Program-made: the position numbers and the translations under genes
In this document: piece by piece, positions 1 through 13,386 of the stretch
Layout of the letters: the number at the start of each line of letters is the position of its first letter
How positions within the stretch are numbered: position 1 is the first letter of the stretch
Assembly (NCBI GenBank): GCA_958510875.1
Contig: CAUEHT010000002.1
Location: 1,364,001 to 1,428,000, forward strand
Reading direction: 5' to 3'
From: Endomychus coccineus
Taxonomy: Eukaryota; Arthropoda; Insecta; Coleoptera; Endomychidae
DNA: 64,000 bases
The notes under the pieces: generated by a model
What the model saw: the letters and a program-made list of their open reading frames with translations, nothing else
Database searches by the model: none
What the model was told of the DNA's origin: nothing

Positions 1-332
1 ATTATTTATAATTGGTATAAGTAGAAGTGAACCACAAGAAAGAAAATAATTTATGATGAAATAACTTTAAATATAAATAGCAAAAATAGGTGATATGCGT
101 AAACATGTCCTCTCATATACACCTATACACAAGCATATAACAGACACATCCCGATTCCCACAACAACCATCACAACACATCACACAACATTCAATAATAA
201 GGATCAGCACACTTTTCACTGTTTTGGTTATAGAACACAATTTAATTTAGTAAACCATTTTTTTTTGTCTATTTCACTAAGTTATGAGATGAAGCCAATT
301 TTCAGAAAATTTGCCATCTGGTATCTTTTGTT
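1..332. other. AT-rich stretch without a recognisable gene
   Basis: I see no coding or RNA feature here. The last 40 bases may belong to the hAT fragment that follows, because similar low-complexity text surrounds it on both sides. Confidence 0.5.
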
Positions 333-620
333 TTGTATATTTCGTCTTTTCCTCATTCAAATGCTAGTTGTGAACGAGTTTTTAGTGCCGTAAGCAATAT
401 AAAAACTAAAAGTCGCAATAAACTTATAACGGAAACTATTAATGGCTGTCTTTTGACAAAGCAATGTGTGAGTGAATATGATGATTGTATCAAATTTACC
501 CCAAACGAAAATATGATATCCCTTATGGCAAATTCAAATTTACATGGGAAACAAAATGTCGTCGAAGATGCCAAGGATTCCGTTGAAGCAGATGATGATA
601 TTGTTTTTGTTGAGTTTTAG
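333..620 (+). pseudogene. hAT transposase C-terminal dimerisation fragment
   Basis: A 95-codon open frame carries the hallmark block of the hAT dimerisation region: FPHSNASCERVFSAVSNIKT followed by a basic stretch and NRL-like residues (about residues 6-35). Full hAT transposases are 500-700 residues long and also have a BED or TTF zinc finger and an RNase H-like catalytic core. None of that is present upstream, so this is the 3' end of a decayed copy. After the motif the frame ends in an acidic tail (DDDIVFVEF). No terminal inverted repeats or target duplication were found around it. It is a different lineage from the hAT copies at 30-34 kb and 46-53 kb, whose equivalent block reads VTSASVERSFSTLKRIKTY. 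Confidence 0.75.
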
Positions 621-3313
621 TGATAAGGTAAAATGTGAGGTTTAATTTTTCCAACAATTATTTTTTTTTTGGCTTCATCTTGTACTTTTAAGAAAAATTA
701 AATAAAACTATTTTTGAAATTTTGATGTTGTATGTTTCAATGATTATGTAATATGTTCAGCCTATAAATAATAGTTTTTACGACAAGTAACAAAATAATT
801 AATGCACGGTAATTTCAACTAGGCATGTACGGAATTTTAGTGTTGAACACATGACAACATTGCACGTCATATAAGCATGAACAGGAATAGGTGACAGTTG
901 GTGGTTCGTTGAGAACTGATTCCTTTGTTATTGTTTGTTTATGTTTTAATTCGAATACAATACACCCATATTCCTAACATTATTTCTCTAAATTCTTGTT
1001 ATTATTTTAGATTAGCTAACTTTCGTTCATCAATGTTCGTTATTTAACCTCAACAACTTTGAATTAGTTTCTACAATGACATTGGAAGTTTAAAACTGCT
1101 CTGTTCGAACGAGTTAACGAGTAATATAGTTTTTAGATAATTATTCTCCGTATATCTTCTATTTGAAAAGAACTGTTTTATTTATTTAATAGCTTTCGCG
1201 AGCTGTTTTTCATCTTTATGTTGTTATTTCATCCTCGTATGACCAACAATTATTGTTATAAATAATATTTACTTCAAATTCCCGTAATATATTTCAACTG
1301 CCAACACATATTTGCAGATGATATTGTGGTTACAATGAACCATAGATAACTAGTAGAGTTATCTATGCAATGAACTCACATATATTATATTATGTTGATC
1401 TATGATAGTACTAGTTACGTCATCACTGGCCGCGAAAGCAACGTTGTTTGAAAGTTCCTCGGAATTGTCACATTTTCAAGAGGTGTTTTTATGAATATTA
1501 CAGCATGTATTGTTCGAAAAACTATGCGTACATATAATTTTATTACTATATTTCAGTTACAGGGGTAATTAAACTGAATTCGGAAGATAGTGATATTGCC
1601 TATTGAAGTAGATATTTGGGAATGAATCGGTTTGGCGAAACTAAAAACGCAGAGATAGATGGTGTAGGTAATTCAGTCTACAGTCCCTCATAATGTGAAT
1701 ATGTCTCTCTGATTTCTATGATATTAATGGAAGAAATAAAATAACTTTCTTTCATGTATATTAATTATCATCAATTTATCAATTTGATTAGACATTGTGT
1801 CTCGTTAAATTATTATAAGATACAGTCGAATTTAGATGCAATCAAAATAGTCGAATATTTATCAAGCTCTTGTTATATTATCCCTGATACGACCGACCAT
1901 CTCTCCAGAAAATCAAGTAATTTCATACTACATAATGATGAGAGAATACAATAGGTATCTGTGAATAGATGAAAGTGACAAAAATTAGAATGAAATGATG
2001 TCAATGTTCCAAGGAGAACAGATGATTAAAGATGTCTCAGTAGTCTGCAGGATAGGCAGACCTCTAGCTGCTCTGGCAAGAAACTTTGGACAACAACCAT
2101 AGATAAGTCTACTCCTTTCGGTACGCTCTGACAAGATTCCTCGATGTCTGAGGTTAAAACTATTGGTAGAATCGAATTTCTCATCAATGAGAGTGTATTT
2201 TGACCCAGTTATATGAGAATCGATGAGATCGAACAAATTCACTATTTTTCAGTGATAAATGCGATTTTATAGTGTATTTATCCAACGAATAGCCGAAATT
2301 CAGGGTTTCGGAACACTCTCACATGATTCCTCAACGTCTGAGGTTAAAACTAATCGTAGAATCGAAATTCTCTTCAAGTAGTAGTAGAGTTATCTATGAC
2401 AACAACAAACGTAATTTTTGTCTCGCCTCTATTATAACCCTTATAAAACTGTCCCTGGCGGAGTGATCGCTCTTGGCTACATGCTTCTGTTACAATTTTT
2501 ACACATCGCTCAACAGTTCTAGTGCGACATGGCAATTTGCTTATATTAATAAAGGATCTATTTTTAATAGCTACCAACAAATCTTCATTCTCAATATTCA
2601 TTGTTAGTGGAGGGCTCTGTAATTGAGAATTTGCTCCAATCAATTAACTCAGCATAATCTTCGGTATTCCAATTTATAGCAGGGATTTTATCAAATATTT
2701 GCACTATTCCTCGTGGTTAATCAGTACCGAAACCCGACTAAATATTCTAGACAATATTTTAGCTCACAAGTAAACCAAAAAGAATTTACTTTTAACGTAA
2801 CAGTTCAAAAAAGAAATTTTTTTAATTTCCTTATTTCAAAAGCTCTAGGGGTGCGGCTAAAATACTGTCACCAATCGTTTTTCTGTTATGTGGAAGCTAA
2901 TACATATTAGTTTTTGCTGTCAGATCTAAGATGAGATATATAAAAATTAAAATTTCGACTCAATTCCTTGATGTAATTATAATTGTTAGTAATTCATAAT
3001 TCTCCGTTCAAACCTAGAATTGTAATTAATTGACAGTTGAACAATGATTTCATTTTACTTTTTTACTTTTTTTGCTTATAACAATTAATCGTTATGAGAG
3101 GTTTCTATAAGTTGTTTTTTTAACCAGTTCGAAGAGAACAGTTCTATAAAATTAAACTTGTGATGACGTCCAATTTTATATTTTGTATATAGAAAGGTCA
3201 GAGGCAGGGTCCAGGAGGCACTGCGACTCTGTGACAATTGAGTCACAAATTGTGGCAAGTAGAACGCTACTACTGCCGAACGGCGGGCGAATATAGCGCA
3301 AAGACTTCCAAAG
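621..3313. other. Gene-free stretch with short repeats
   Basis: No supported gene. A 17-bp word (TAGTAGAGTTATCTATG) occurs at 1351-1367 and 2382-2398; its first copy is the right side of a small hairpin (1341-1367). A second pair of related segments of about 50 bp, containing CGTCTGAGGTTAAAAC or CGATGTCTGAGGTTAAAAC, lies at about 2133-2190 and 2321-2372. Open frames here (for example 1985-2242 minus and 2374-2643 minus) show no domain and overlap these repeats. Confidence 0.5.
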
Positions 3314-3575
3314 AGATCTATATATCGAGTGGACTTCTAAGCCTTTGACTGGTATGTTAACGGACATTCTGTCCTTCTCGCACATGTACTGCGGTCTCAC
3401 CCGCACGATGTGCGCGCGTTATACTCATTCTTGTATTCTTATACTCTTTGTGAGAGAAGGAGAGACCGTGCGAGCTACATGTGCGAGAAGGACAAAATGT
3501 CCGACAGAATGTTCAACTGCTTACCAGCGCTTTCCTATGCTTAACACACTACTTGTCCACTCTATTTATAGAACT
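3314..3575. mobile_element. P-like MITE (non-autonomous, terminal inverted repeats)
   Basis: The element is an imperfect inverted repeat. The strongest arm is 3361-3388 (starts CGGACATTCTGTCCTTCTCG), matched in inverse by 3476-3503. The outer edges also pair: 3314-3334 with 3555-3575, both containing the motif ATAGAGTGGAC or CGAGTGGAC. The same arm sequence and the same edge motif border the THAP-coding element at 36.9-38.2 kb, so this is a short internally deleted relative. It has no coding capacity; the open frames across it are shadows. Confidence 0.7.
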
Positions 3576-5229
3576 CTTCAATATAGCTAGCCAATGTCGC
3601 ATGGGCGAGACACCTATTAGGCGAACGGATTGATCTGAGATCGCAGTGAGCGAGCAGGCCCCAAGGTCGCCGGTGAGACCCCTCGGGAGAGCCGAAACTT
3701 ACACCTACACATACAAAGGCGATTGATCTTGTTCTGTGACCCTCAAAAACTTCAATGATGGTAAAGAGTGTTGTTACTATAATTTATTGAACAATGATAA
3801 TAAGTATATTTAGGTAATGTTTTAACCCAAATTTCAACATTTTTCCATGACTTTGTACACTTTGAAAGGGTTAATAAAACATTTCCGTTCGTTGACTTTT
3901 GGTTTTCGTTCAATTATCAAATCCTGACCTAGATTATAATCAAAATTGAGTCACTCGCATAAAATTCATTCTGTATGACAACTTGAATAACTGAAAAATC
4001 TTGCGCCTCATGTACAAAGCTAAATTGGAAATAATTGAGAAATAATTTAAAACTTTCCATGGAAAAGGTAACATTTCAAGAATGCTTGACATGTTAAAGG
4101 AGAAGGTTACATCTCAAAATTTCTGAAAAGCAATCCAATATTCCTTCAACACTGCCAAAAAATTAAATGAAGTGATCATGGGCTACCCGGGTCATAATGG
4201 TAGCATATGATTGATGGAGATATTACAAATGTCAGTGTGTTTAAATGAGGAGGTAGTCAAAAGTGTAGAAGAAAATCTTTGAAATATGATTTCTGAATAA
4301 ATTAAATTTTTGAGTTGTTTTACCTCTTTCCCCTCAACGAGTTCTACAACAAATCTTTGATTCCACGACGGGTGCGAATCTCTACCAAATTCTATGAAAA
4401 CCACAAATTCAGATTAATACAAGTGTTCCGTGCTCCGGTATTAGATAATTTCAGGAGGCAATCGAGCATGGCAATGGAGAATCGAGGCCATCATTATTTA
4501 TTCCAATTTAATCCTGATATTAACTGGTGAGTACAATAATTAAAGTAAGTAAAGTAGATAAGTTTTGATCCGGGTGTTGTAAGTATTTCTCAGTTTGTGA
4601 TTTAGCTTCATATTAAATTAAATATTAGGTTCAGTTCATAACACATTGAGCAAATTATTTCTATCATTAATCGCTATTTCTTCCAATATTTTAGTTATAT
4701 GAACAGACATCATAGCTACTTTGCACAATAGACGGGGTGTGGCATTCATTCTCGACATAGGACATATATATGGAAGATTCGGTGGAAAATGTTTCAGTAA
4801 TCATGTACACTTGCGACCTCACATTTTTACGAAAATTGTATTACAGACTACATACGTCTTCCTTATGTAGGTACCTACGTTTCAAAAAGCAAAATCTGTG
4901 GAAATGCACCGTTTTCCATGATAAAAGATAAAATGTTTCCATGATGTTCAGGATAAATGCTGTACACTTGTTAAAATAAGAATAGAAATAACATCAGAAT
5001 ACTATGAAAAAATTAAAACTAGTTTTTCACAATCTCAGTTGTGTAAAAGTGAAGTTGATATGAAATAAATCATAGCGGATTACACTAACTCACATGCTGT
5101 TTCATTTCTAGGGTTGCCACTACTGCCATTCACCAAACTTTTTCAATCCATCGAACAGTGTTTTGCATAGTTGCTGCATTACTTTTGCATCATTCCATAG
5201 AATTTTATTTAAATTTTGCATTGTTGCAT
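3576..5229. other. Gene-free stretch upstream of the recombinase-like gene
   Basis: A GC-richer island lies at about 3590-3720 in otherwise AT-rich DNA. I found no RNA-gene signature or coding frame in it. The remainder up to the start of the next gene shows no supported feature. The 5' untranslated region and promoter of that gene presumably lie near its right-hand end, but no element is clear enough to call. Confidence 0.4.
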
Positions 5230-8200
5230 ATGAATCAAGGTTTTGTCAAATCAAGTAATATGCCTAGAGAAAAGCAGGCTAGGTTTGCATTAGTTCGTTA
5301 TGAAGAAGATGGTATACATTTTGTTTGCAAGAGGGAACACCTGAAGATTGTGGGCGGAAAATGTCAGGCTAAATATTTTGATGGTGTTTACTATCCTGCA
5401 AACGTCTTGGTCTGTAATGATGTAAGAAGTATCCTGCTAAGTCTGAAGACAAATATTGAAAGTGGATTCCCAAAAGTGTCAGTGATAGATGCCTATGGAA
5501 TTTCTTCATCACTACAAAAAAATTATGCAACAACAGTAGATTCCGTAGACCTACTTGATGATGATTACATAACAGATGACAACTTGATGGAACAAATTGA
5601 TCGGTTCTTAAAAGTAAATAATGAAGTCTCAGATGTACAGACCCCAGAAAAAACTATTATGAAAACTAGAAAGGTAATTAACGTACTTCCCATATACAGT
5701 ATGTCCATCTTGTAGATTTAACATCACCATATGCCTCTATTTTTGGATCAGATTTCATAAACTTTTGCTTGTTGGAAAAATAATATGGATATTCATTCAG
5801 AAATTGCAAACATAACTACTCGATTGACAAGTCAAAATGATGAATTCAAGTAGTGTAGTATTTAAAAAAGATTAGAAATACATATTTTCTATAGAACACA
5901 GGAACTCCATAAAATGCTTTTTTTCTAAATAGAAATGAATAGTTTTGTTATATGATTTTATTGATAATCAAATTGAAGTATTTAGTCAATTAGTTGATCT
6001 AATAACTAAAATGTTTCAGACAAAACCACCATCAACAAGTGTTGATGAAGTGCCTGATTCCAGGTCTGGAGAGAAAAAGGACTTTTGTTGCTACTGTGAG
6101 AAATTGATCACAAAATTCGCCAGACATATAACAACCCAGCACCAGGATGTGCCAGAGATCAGGAAAATTCTAGAATTCCCGAAAGGTATCTATTTTGATA
6201 GTTGATTGTATATTAAATTAAGATATAGCAAAGTGCAATTTGGATTTATTTATTTATTTATTTATTCAGGTGTTAATACAACAATTATCAATACATGACA
6301 TTTGCCCTGCTGAGATGGGTTCTCCATCTATGCGCAGGCCTGATTCTTAACAATAATAACTTAAAAACTAAATTATAAATTTTAATTAAAGCCTATTTCC
6401 AATTGCACATTTTTTTCCTTATTTAACTAATAAACATTAATCAATCGTTCAGCTCAATCTTTTTGATAAATTGAACGTATTGCATTTTTCAATAAAATTT
6501 TTACTAATAATATTTTTCCGGCTTACAGCTGTTATGTCTTTCAAGTTTTTTAAATTATTTGGCAATGCATTAAACAACAATCTCGCAACATATCCATTTC
6601 TTTGTTGTCCCACAGTTTTGTATTTGACTCGCACAAATAAATAATGAACCTATATTTTGAGGAAAAATACGAAATTTTGTAGTCATTAATCTGAAAGGTG
6701 ATATCTCAAATATCTTTGTATTCTTAAGATTTTGATCTTGGATTTCAATAAATTTTTGGTTTTGCATTATCTTGTATTATCACATGCTTGAAAATTCAAA
6801 TACAATGCATATGGTATATTGAGATTTGTTTATGTTCATACTTAATGCCCATTTTTTTTAGGTAGCAAGGAGAGAGCAAAATTAATCACTTCTGTTAGGC
6901 AAGAGAGCAACTATTTGTACAACAGTAACAAGAAGAATAGTGGATCGATAATTGTTTCCCGAAGGCCACAAATTGGAAGTAATCGAACATTTGAACACTA
7001 TGTTCCATGTGGAAATTGTAAAGCAATGTTTTCAACAGTGTCATATAGGAAACATTTCAAAAAATGTACTGGTCTGAAATGTAGATCGAAAGATGCCTTA
7101 CTGACCAGTAGACGAATAGATTGTGATATTCATGTTAAGGCTTCTGATGTTCTGAAAAATGAGGTTTTTCCTGTAATGAGAAATGACGCTGTGGTGGAAG
7201 CTATAAGGCATGACGAATTGGTTATTATATTTGCTAACAAATTATTAAGCAAATACAGATTAAAACATCAACATAACATGATCAGGAGCAAACTGAGAGC
7301 AATTGGACGTTTCATTTTAGAATTTAAAAAAATTCATTCAGAAATATCAAACTTAGCAGATGTTTATCACCCTAGATATTTTGATAGTGTTGTTGAAGTT
7401 ATTGACATCATTGCTGGTTTAAAAAGATCAAGTGGTACTTACAGGGCTCCTGGAACTGCGTTTAGCCTTGGTTCAATATTAAAATCAATTTGCGATCATT
7501 TGATCAGTGAATGCATAAAGAATAGGGACCATGTTAAGAAAACATTAGTCAAAGATTTCAAAAAGTTAATGGGAGAAGGCTTTGCATATGGCATTAACAA
7601 AAGCGTTCAAGAACAACAAGTAGAACGCCGATTCCGAAAACAAATTCAATTACCGTCATTGCATGACTTGAAGTGTCTCAATAAATATCTTTCTTCAAAA
7701 CGAAGAGAAGAATATTTAAGATTGAAGGAAAAATTCACTTTCGACAGGTGGAAGAACCTCCTAACTTTTCTCCTTACATCTGCTCAGATTTTTAATAGAC
7801 GTAGATCTGGTGAAATTGAAAGGGTTCAATTAGCAGATTTTGAGCTCTATCAGACTATTGATCCTGAAAACGAACAGATTTTGCAAACTTTAGGGGTTGA
7901 TATACAAACTCATGCTTCTCGTTTTGTGAGATTTACTGTACGAGGCAAATTAGGCAGACCCGTTCGAGTAATTCTTAGCCATGAATTGCTTATTATGCTT
8001 CAGTTAACAGTGACTTACAGGTACAAAGCAGGTGTACATAAAGATAATCCATACCTATTTGGATTACCAGGTAGAGACAACAAGCGTTATAACCATTTAT
8101 CAGCATGTGATTTAATGAGGAAATTTGCTACTGAATGTGGTGCGAAAAATCCGACTTCTTTGAGAGGAACAGAGCTACGAAAACATTTCGCAACTCAATG

Positions 8201-9156
8201 TTTAAAATTAGAATTGGACCCTGCCTTGGTTAAAGAGGTGGCAAATTTCATGGGCCACGAAGATAAGATCCATGAACAATATTATAGAATACCTATTTTA
8301 GCACAAGATGTCACAGTCATGGCAGATTTGCTCCAAAAAGTGCAAGGTAGCTCTGATGATGAAGATGCAGTTCATAATCGGGGGAATAGAGAATCTGTTA
8401 AATGGAGAGAAGTTAATAACAATTCAGTAGGAGATTCATTTACTTTCAGCAGTATTGAATCAGAAAGCTCAATTTTAACTCCCAATGTTAGCAAATCTTG
8501 TGTGGAGAAAAAAGCGAAGACGAAGCGGTCATGTCTCACTGAGTATTCGGAAGAAGATTCTTCAGGTTAGTAATAATAGAAGAATAGTTCCTATTCTGTT
8601 AAAATATATTTATTATAACTGTTCCAGCACTAAAATAAGAAATAAACACCCTTATCCACTAAAAATACTATTTAAGTATTGGGGACCTTTCGGCTACAAA
8701 GTAATCATCATCAGAGTAAACTGTTCGCAAATTCTCTGAAACAAATTGAGCAAATGTTGATGGGTGGCTGTACATAAACGTCAGTTTACTCTGATGATTA
8801 CTTGGTAGCCGAAAGGTCCTAACTACTTAAATGGTATTTTTAGTTGATAAAGGTGTTTATTTCTTATTTTAGTGTTGAAGTGTATCCACAGTGTGAACTC
8901 GTACATCTTCCTAATAATAACTGTTCTAGATTTGGAATCTGTGGAGATGAAACCAGCTATTGTCAGGCGGTCATGGTCAACCCCAGAAAGAACAATTGTG
9001 AAAGAGGCATTTAAGGACCATATAAGAACCATGCAACTTCCTTCTTTGCAAGATTGTCAAGAACTCATTGCCTCCAATTCTGTCCTTCGCAAACGCACTC
9101 CTCAGCAAACTAAAGCTTGGGTGAACAATCAAATTCGAAAAACTGAACCAAAATAG
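5230..9156 (+). CDS. Zinc-finger / Crypton-type tyrosine recombinase / SANT-like protein, four exons
   Basis: The exons join in frame as 5260-5673, 6020-6185, 6862-8565 and 8930-9156, all with GT/AG borders, giving about 836 residues. The start at 5260 (MPREKQAR) is preferred because the family-like sequence begins there; 5230 is an in-frame alternative. Exon 2 codes a BED-like finger (CYCEKLITKFARHITTQH) and exon 3 a second one (CGNCKAMF...HFKKC). Exon 3 then codes a tyrosine-recombinase fold: the first Arg box NRRRSGEIERV, LRGTELRKHFAT, and FMGHEDKIHEQYYR with the candidate nucleophilic Tyr. Exon 4 codes a SANT/Myb-like segment (RRSWSTPERTIVKEAF...). Cryptons and genes derived from them use this recombinase class. 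Open splicing frames and retained motifs suggest a functional, perhaps domesticated, gene. An active multi-exon Crypton is the alternative. Confidence 0.75.
6243..6770 (-). mobile_element. 5'-truncated LINE 3' end inside intron 2
   Basis: On the minus strand the sequence ends in an (AAAT)n tail (6243-6268), typical of some non-LTR retrotransposons. Just upstream, 6449-6634 codes a short segment (KTVGQQRNGYVARLLFNALP) resembling the extreme C-terminus of LINE ORF2 proteins. The frame is broken towards 6770. It lies in the intron between exons 2 and 3 of the recombinase-like gene and opposes its transcription. Confidence 0.55.
8628..8874. mobile_element. Snap-back MITE inside intron 3
   Basis: Arms of about 95 bp are near-perfect inverse copies. 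The left edge begins CACTAAAATAAGAAATAAAC and the right edge is its complement. Both arms contain CTCTGATGATTAC...AGCCGAAAGGTCC, in opposite orientations. The element fills most of the last intron (8566-8929) of the recombinase-like gene without touching its splice sites. No target duplication is obvious. Confidence 0.7.
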
Positions 9157-9159
9157 ATT

Positions 9160-9607
9160 ATTATATATAAATTCTTTTGAAATAGGCCACTTTTAACACT
9201 TGTATCTGTATTTATATATTCTTTTCTCTATGTAAGATTCGGTATCACGACTATCCATTAGAAGACGTTTGAAAAACAAATTCACATTAACTAAGTGCGT
9301 GAATTCTTAAATTAGTTGCAAGCACGAAGCCTCTATATTGCACCAATCACAATTAAACATGCGTACGTCGCAGCAAACGAAATGAACGCGAATATTCGAA
9401 AATTAATACACATATTTAACTGAGATTGATGCGATATAGATGCTTAGTGCTTGATTCAACTTATTTTGGTTAACGTAAATTTGTCTTTCAAATGTCGTCT
9501 GATGATGGTCGTGAGAAGGAAACGTACGTTAAGACTGATTATACATAAAGTGTTTAAAGTGACCTATTTCCTAAGAATTTACATATAATTCATACCAGGG
9601 TCAAGAA
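9160..9607. mobile_element. Diverged fold-back element (same family as 10.7-11.3 kb)
   Basis: The left edge (TATATAAATTCTTTTGAAAT) and right edge (TATTTCCTAAGAATTTACAT) are imperfect inverse copies. The right side ends TTCATACCAGGGTCAAGAA (9589-9607), which recurs almost unchanged at 11285-11303 and 26181-26199. A hammerhead-like core, CTGATGATGG...GGAAACGTACG, lies at 9499-9527. No protein is coded. The element starts a few bases after the stop codon of the recombinase-like gene, so it may supply part of its 3' untranslated region. Confidence 0.6.
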
Positions 9608-10570
9608 CCATCAATATACAAAATAAATGGATATTTAAATTACAGTTTTTTTGTTATTACACTTTTTTCCTGATGATTTCATGATTTTCTGGCTCGATAC
9701 CGTCTAGTTCCGATTAGTGAACTATGGCAGTTGAGTAGGTATTTCTATTAAAATACAAATTCTGTTTGTTTCTATTGAAACTCAAAAAGTGGTAAGAGTT
9801 GAAACCTTCATTAAAAATTAGATTCCTTCTCCTATCCTGAATTTCAATGAAATCATTGACAAATAAATTACAAAACTAAGTGAGAGTAAAATATTTTGAG
9901 CGTGAAAACTATCAATTTGGAATTTAAGAAATTGCAATCTCCAAATTGATATTCCTTTATTAAATTAGTTTATGGAAGAAAACGCTAGCAAAAACCGGAC
10001 AGAAATTTTATATTTACTTTAACTTCCCTGTATTTATTGCTTCTTATGACTCCTAATAGTGGCTGGGGCTGGGTTAGTACTAATGTGATAGTTGAAGATA
10101 TGCTGGCCTCCTACAATAGACATTTTCTCTTAATATCGTGGATGACTAATTTACTCTTATACCTATTATATTAATGATTAATATAATATATATTGCTGAA
10201 ACTAGAATGGACTGAAGTTTGTCAAGACATTTTATTATTTTTCTAAAAAACTCAATTTTAAAGAGAAAGGTAATTGACATCATAGTTTCTTATTAAAATA
10301 GAATACAGAAGAGAGGGTTGCTAATTTGATATTTTTGTAATGGTAAGAATGCTATTATGTGCCTCTGTAAGTACCTTGAATTAACAACTTGTATATTATA
10401 GCGATAACTATTTTAACATTCCTTAAGATGTCAAATAAGCTTTGGTAGTGTTATTCTGTCAACACAAACCAGCAAATATTTCTTATCTTCGATTAATTTC
10501 TTAAGACCACTATGAAGGTCAGTTGGCGAGATCTTCGTGATAAACAGTTTACTAGTTTCGACTTTTAGAA
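9608..10570. other. Gene-free AT-rich stretch
   Basis: No open frame with a domain, no RNA gene and no strong repeat was seen. Confidence 0.5.
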
Positions 10571-10722
10571 TATTTGTTATAATATTGTAATGAAAGAGTT
10601 TATTTCTCACAATCTTATTTTTTATTTTTGATTTTGTACTACATGTTTCGGAGTCGAGAGTTTCACTCCATTATCAAGCATATATAAGGCTGCAATATGA
10701 AATGTATATTATAGTTGTTACG

Positions 10723-11303
10723 TTATATATAAATTCTCGGGAAATAAGGGCCACACTAACACATGTTTATTATTTTCGTCTTTACCTATATTTCGGTTTC
10801 ACGACCATCATCAGATAAATTATTATGTCTAAAACCGGATTACTTAAAATTAATTGTATTACCACAAAGCGACCTTATCGCACCAATTTCAATTAAAATG
10901 CCCACGTCGCCGAAACGAACAGAAAACACGAATAACCGAAATTGCAACACATCAATGTTACGTTATATATTATACTTGTTATAAGTATAATGTATATAAC
11001 AAGTATAATATACTATAATTATAACAAGTATAATTATACTATACTTATAACATTGATGTGTTGCAATTTCGATTATTCGAGTTTCTGTTCGTTCAGGCGA
11101 CGTGGGCATTTTAATTGAAATTGGTACGATAATGACACTTTGTGCTAATACAATTAGTTTTAAGTAATCCGGTTTTAGACATAATAAGTCTTCCGATGAT
11201 GGTCGTGAGACCGAAACGTACGTAAAGACGAAAATAATAAACATATGTGTTAGTGTGACCTATTTCCCGAGAATTTATATATAATTCATACCTGGGTCAA
11301 GAA
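10723..11303. mobile_element. Fold-back element with about 240-bp inverted arms
   Basis: From TATATATAAATTCTCGGGAA at the left to its inverse at about 11265-11284, the two halves mirror each other with few differences, around an AT-rich core at 10969-11051. The right side continues to 11303 with TTCATACCTGGGTCAAGAA. Each arm codes in its own direction a hammerhead-like hairpin: minus strand about 10778-10820, plus strand about 11186-11230 (GATGATGGTCGTGAGACC then GAAACGTACG). The 73- and 93-codon frames in the arms are mirror images of each other and not genes. Confidence 0.75.
11186..11230 (+). ncRNA. Hammerhead-ribozyme-like hairpin in fold-back element
   Basis: Stem I pairs GTCTT (11188-11192) with AAGAC (about 11225-11229). 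The core is CGATGA in place of the canonical CTGATGA. Stem II is GGTC-GTGA-GACC, followed by GAAAC. The inverse arm has the core with a perfect CTGATGA (10808-10814, minus strand). Activity is not shown by sequence alone. Confidence 0.45.
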
Positions 11304-11890
11304 TGTGAAATATGCAAATACATAGAAGTGTAGTGTTTGAAATCTAGGACACTACAAAGTAGGTCCCGTTATGCTTAAATCTAATTGACGACATCAGATT
11401 GAACTTTGATAAGCCATAAGAAATGAAGGTATTTTGAAAAAATTAATATAAAACAAGTTGTAAATTTAGATGAATATTCATGTAGTGACATCTACAGGTA
11501 TTACTTAATATAACTTAAATAAAGTAGGGATCTGTTTGCCCGTTTGAATAATAGGAAAATTGTTTACATGGTGAAATGGAATTTTAATTAAACTATTAAA
11601 TGACTGCAGAGCAAAAAGGATTATAAATCAAAGAAATATGAGTATTTAGTGTGATTACATTGTTGTTTAAGTATTTTTGTATTTCTAATAATTTCAAATT
11701 GTTCAGATACAAGTCTTTCTTAGCATAATGTAGAATCTTGAAGTTATCCCTCATATTGAAATTGTGATTGGTTTCCAAAAGGTGATTGGCAAAATGGGAA
11801 AAGCCAGTGTTATGAAGGGTACTTAAATACAGAAATAAGAAATAGGATTGTGAAAAATAAACTCTTTCATTACAATATTAAAAAATAGAC

Positions 11891-12930
<1,040 letters not shown>

Positions 12931-13324
12931 TATGCTAATTTTTTATAATATATATGTATAAGAATTTAATATATTAATAAGATTTATTTAAAATATTATA
13001 ATATACAAAATCTTTTTATTCTTCTTTTTTGTTTTTCATCGAAGTCTTTAAAGTTTATATACGAATATTGTATACTAATTATACTAATAACTAATTATAT
13101 TGAATATTATTAAATATAATATATATATATTTATATATAAGCCGTTATACATATATATACTTATATTATGTAAAGATTAAAATTTTATTATAGAAAACAA
13201 ACTTGAACCTTTTTTCAGAAAAGAAAACTCAGTATCTGACTTTTTCATCTAAAGCCCCAAAATCTTAATTTTTTGCAAAAAAAAAATTATGAAAATCCCA
13301 CTGTATTAATATTTCATCATTAAC

Positions 13325-13386
13325 AAAATTTTGAAATTTTAAAAATTCTAATCTCAAAAATTCTTGAACATCATATACTAAAATGT
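13325..13386 (-). pseudogene. trnQ: Mitochondrial trnQ(UUG) remnant
   Basis: On the minus strand an AAT-TTTTGAG-ATT anticodon arm with UUG is visible, in the position expected immediately before trnM. Edges are approximate. Confidence 0.5.

Larger units (their letters stand above)
10571..11890 (-). mobile_element. Penelope-like element remnant split by a fold-back element
   Basis: At 11596-11830 the minus strand codes the end of a Penelope-type GIY-YIG protein: HFANHLLETNHNFN, then KILH, then LNNLKLLEIQKYLNN, the usual order of the family's C-terminus. The ends of the segment carry an inverse copy of one another: 10571-10605 (ATTGTAATGAAAGAGTTTAT) and 11836-11880. Between the coding remnant and the left end lies the inserted fold-back element at 10723-11284. 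A hammerhead-like stem with GAAACATG lies at about 10635-10680 on the minus strand. The reverse transcriptase is missing. Confidence 0.6.

Noticed and set aside
3590..3720. GC-rich island as a possible structured RNA gene
   Set aside because: No recognised RNA box, stem pattern or terminator could be found by eye.
8780..8822. Hammerhead ribozyme in the intron-3 MITE
   Set aside because: CTGATGA and CGAAA are present, but stem II does not pair cleanly; kept only as a weak parallel, not as a feature.
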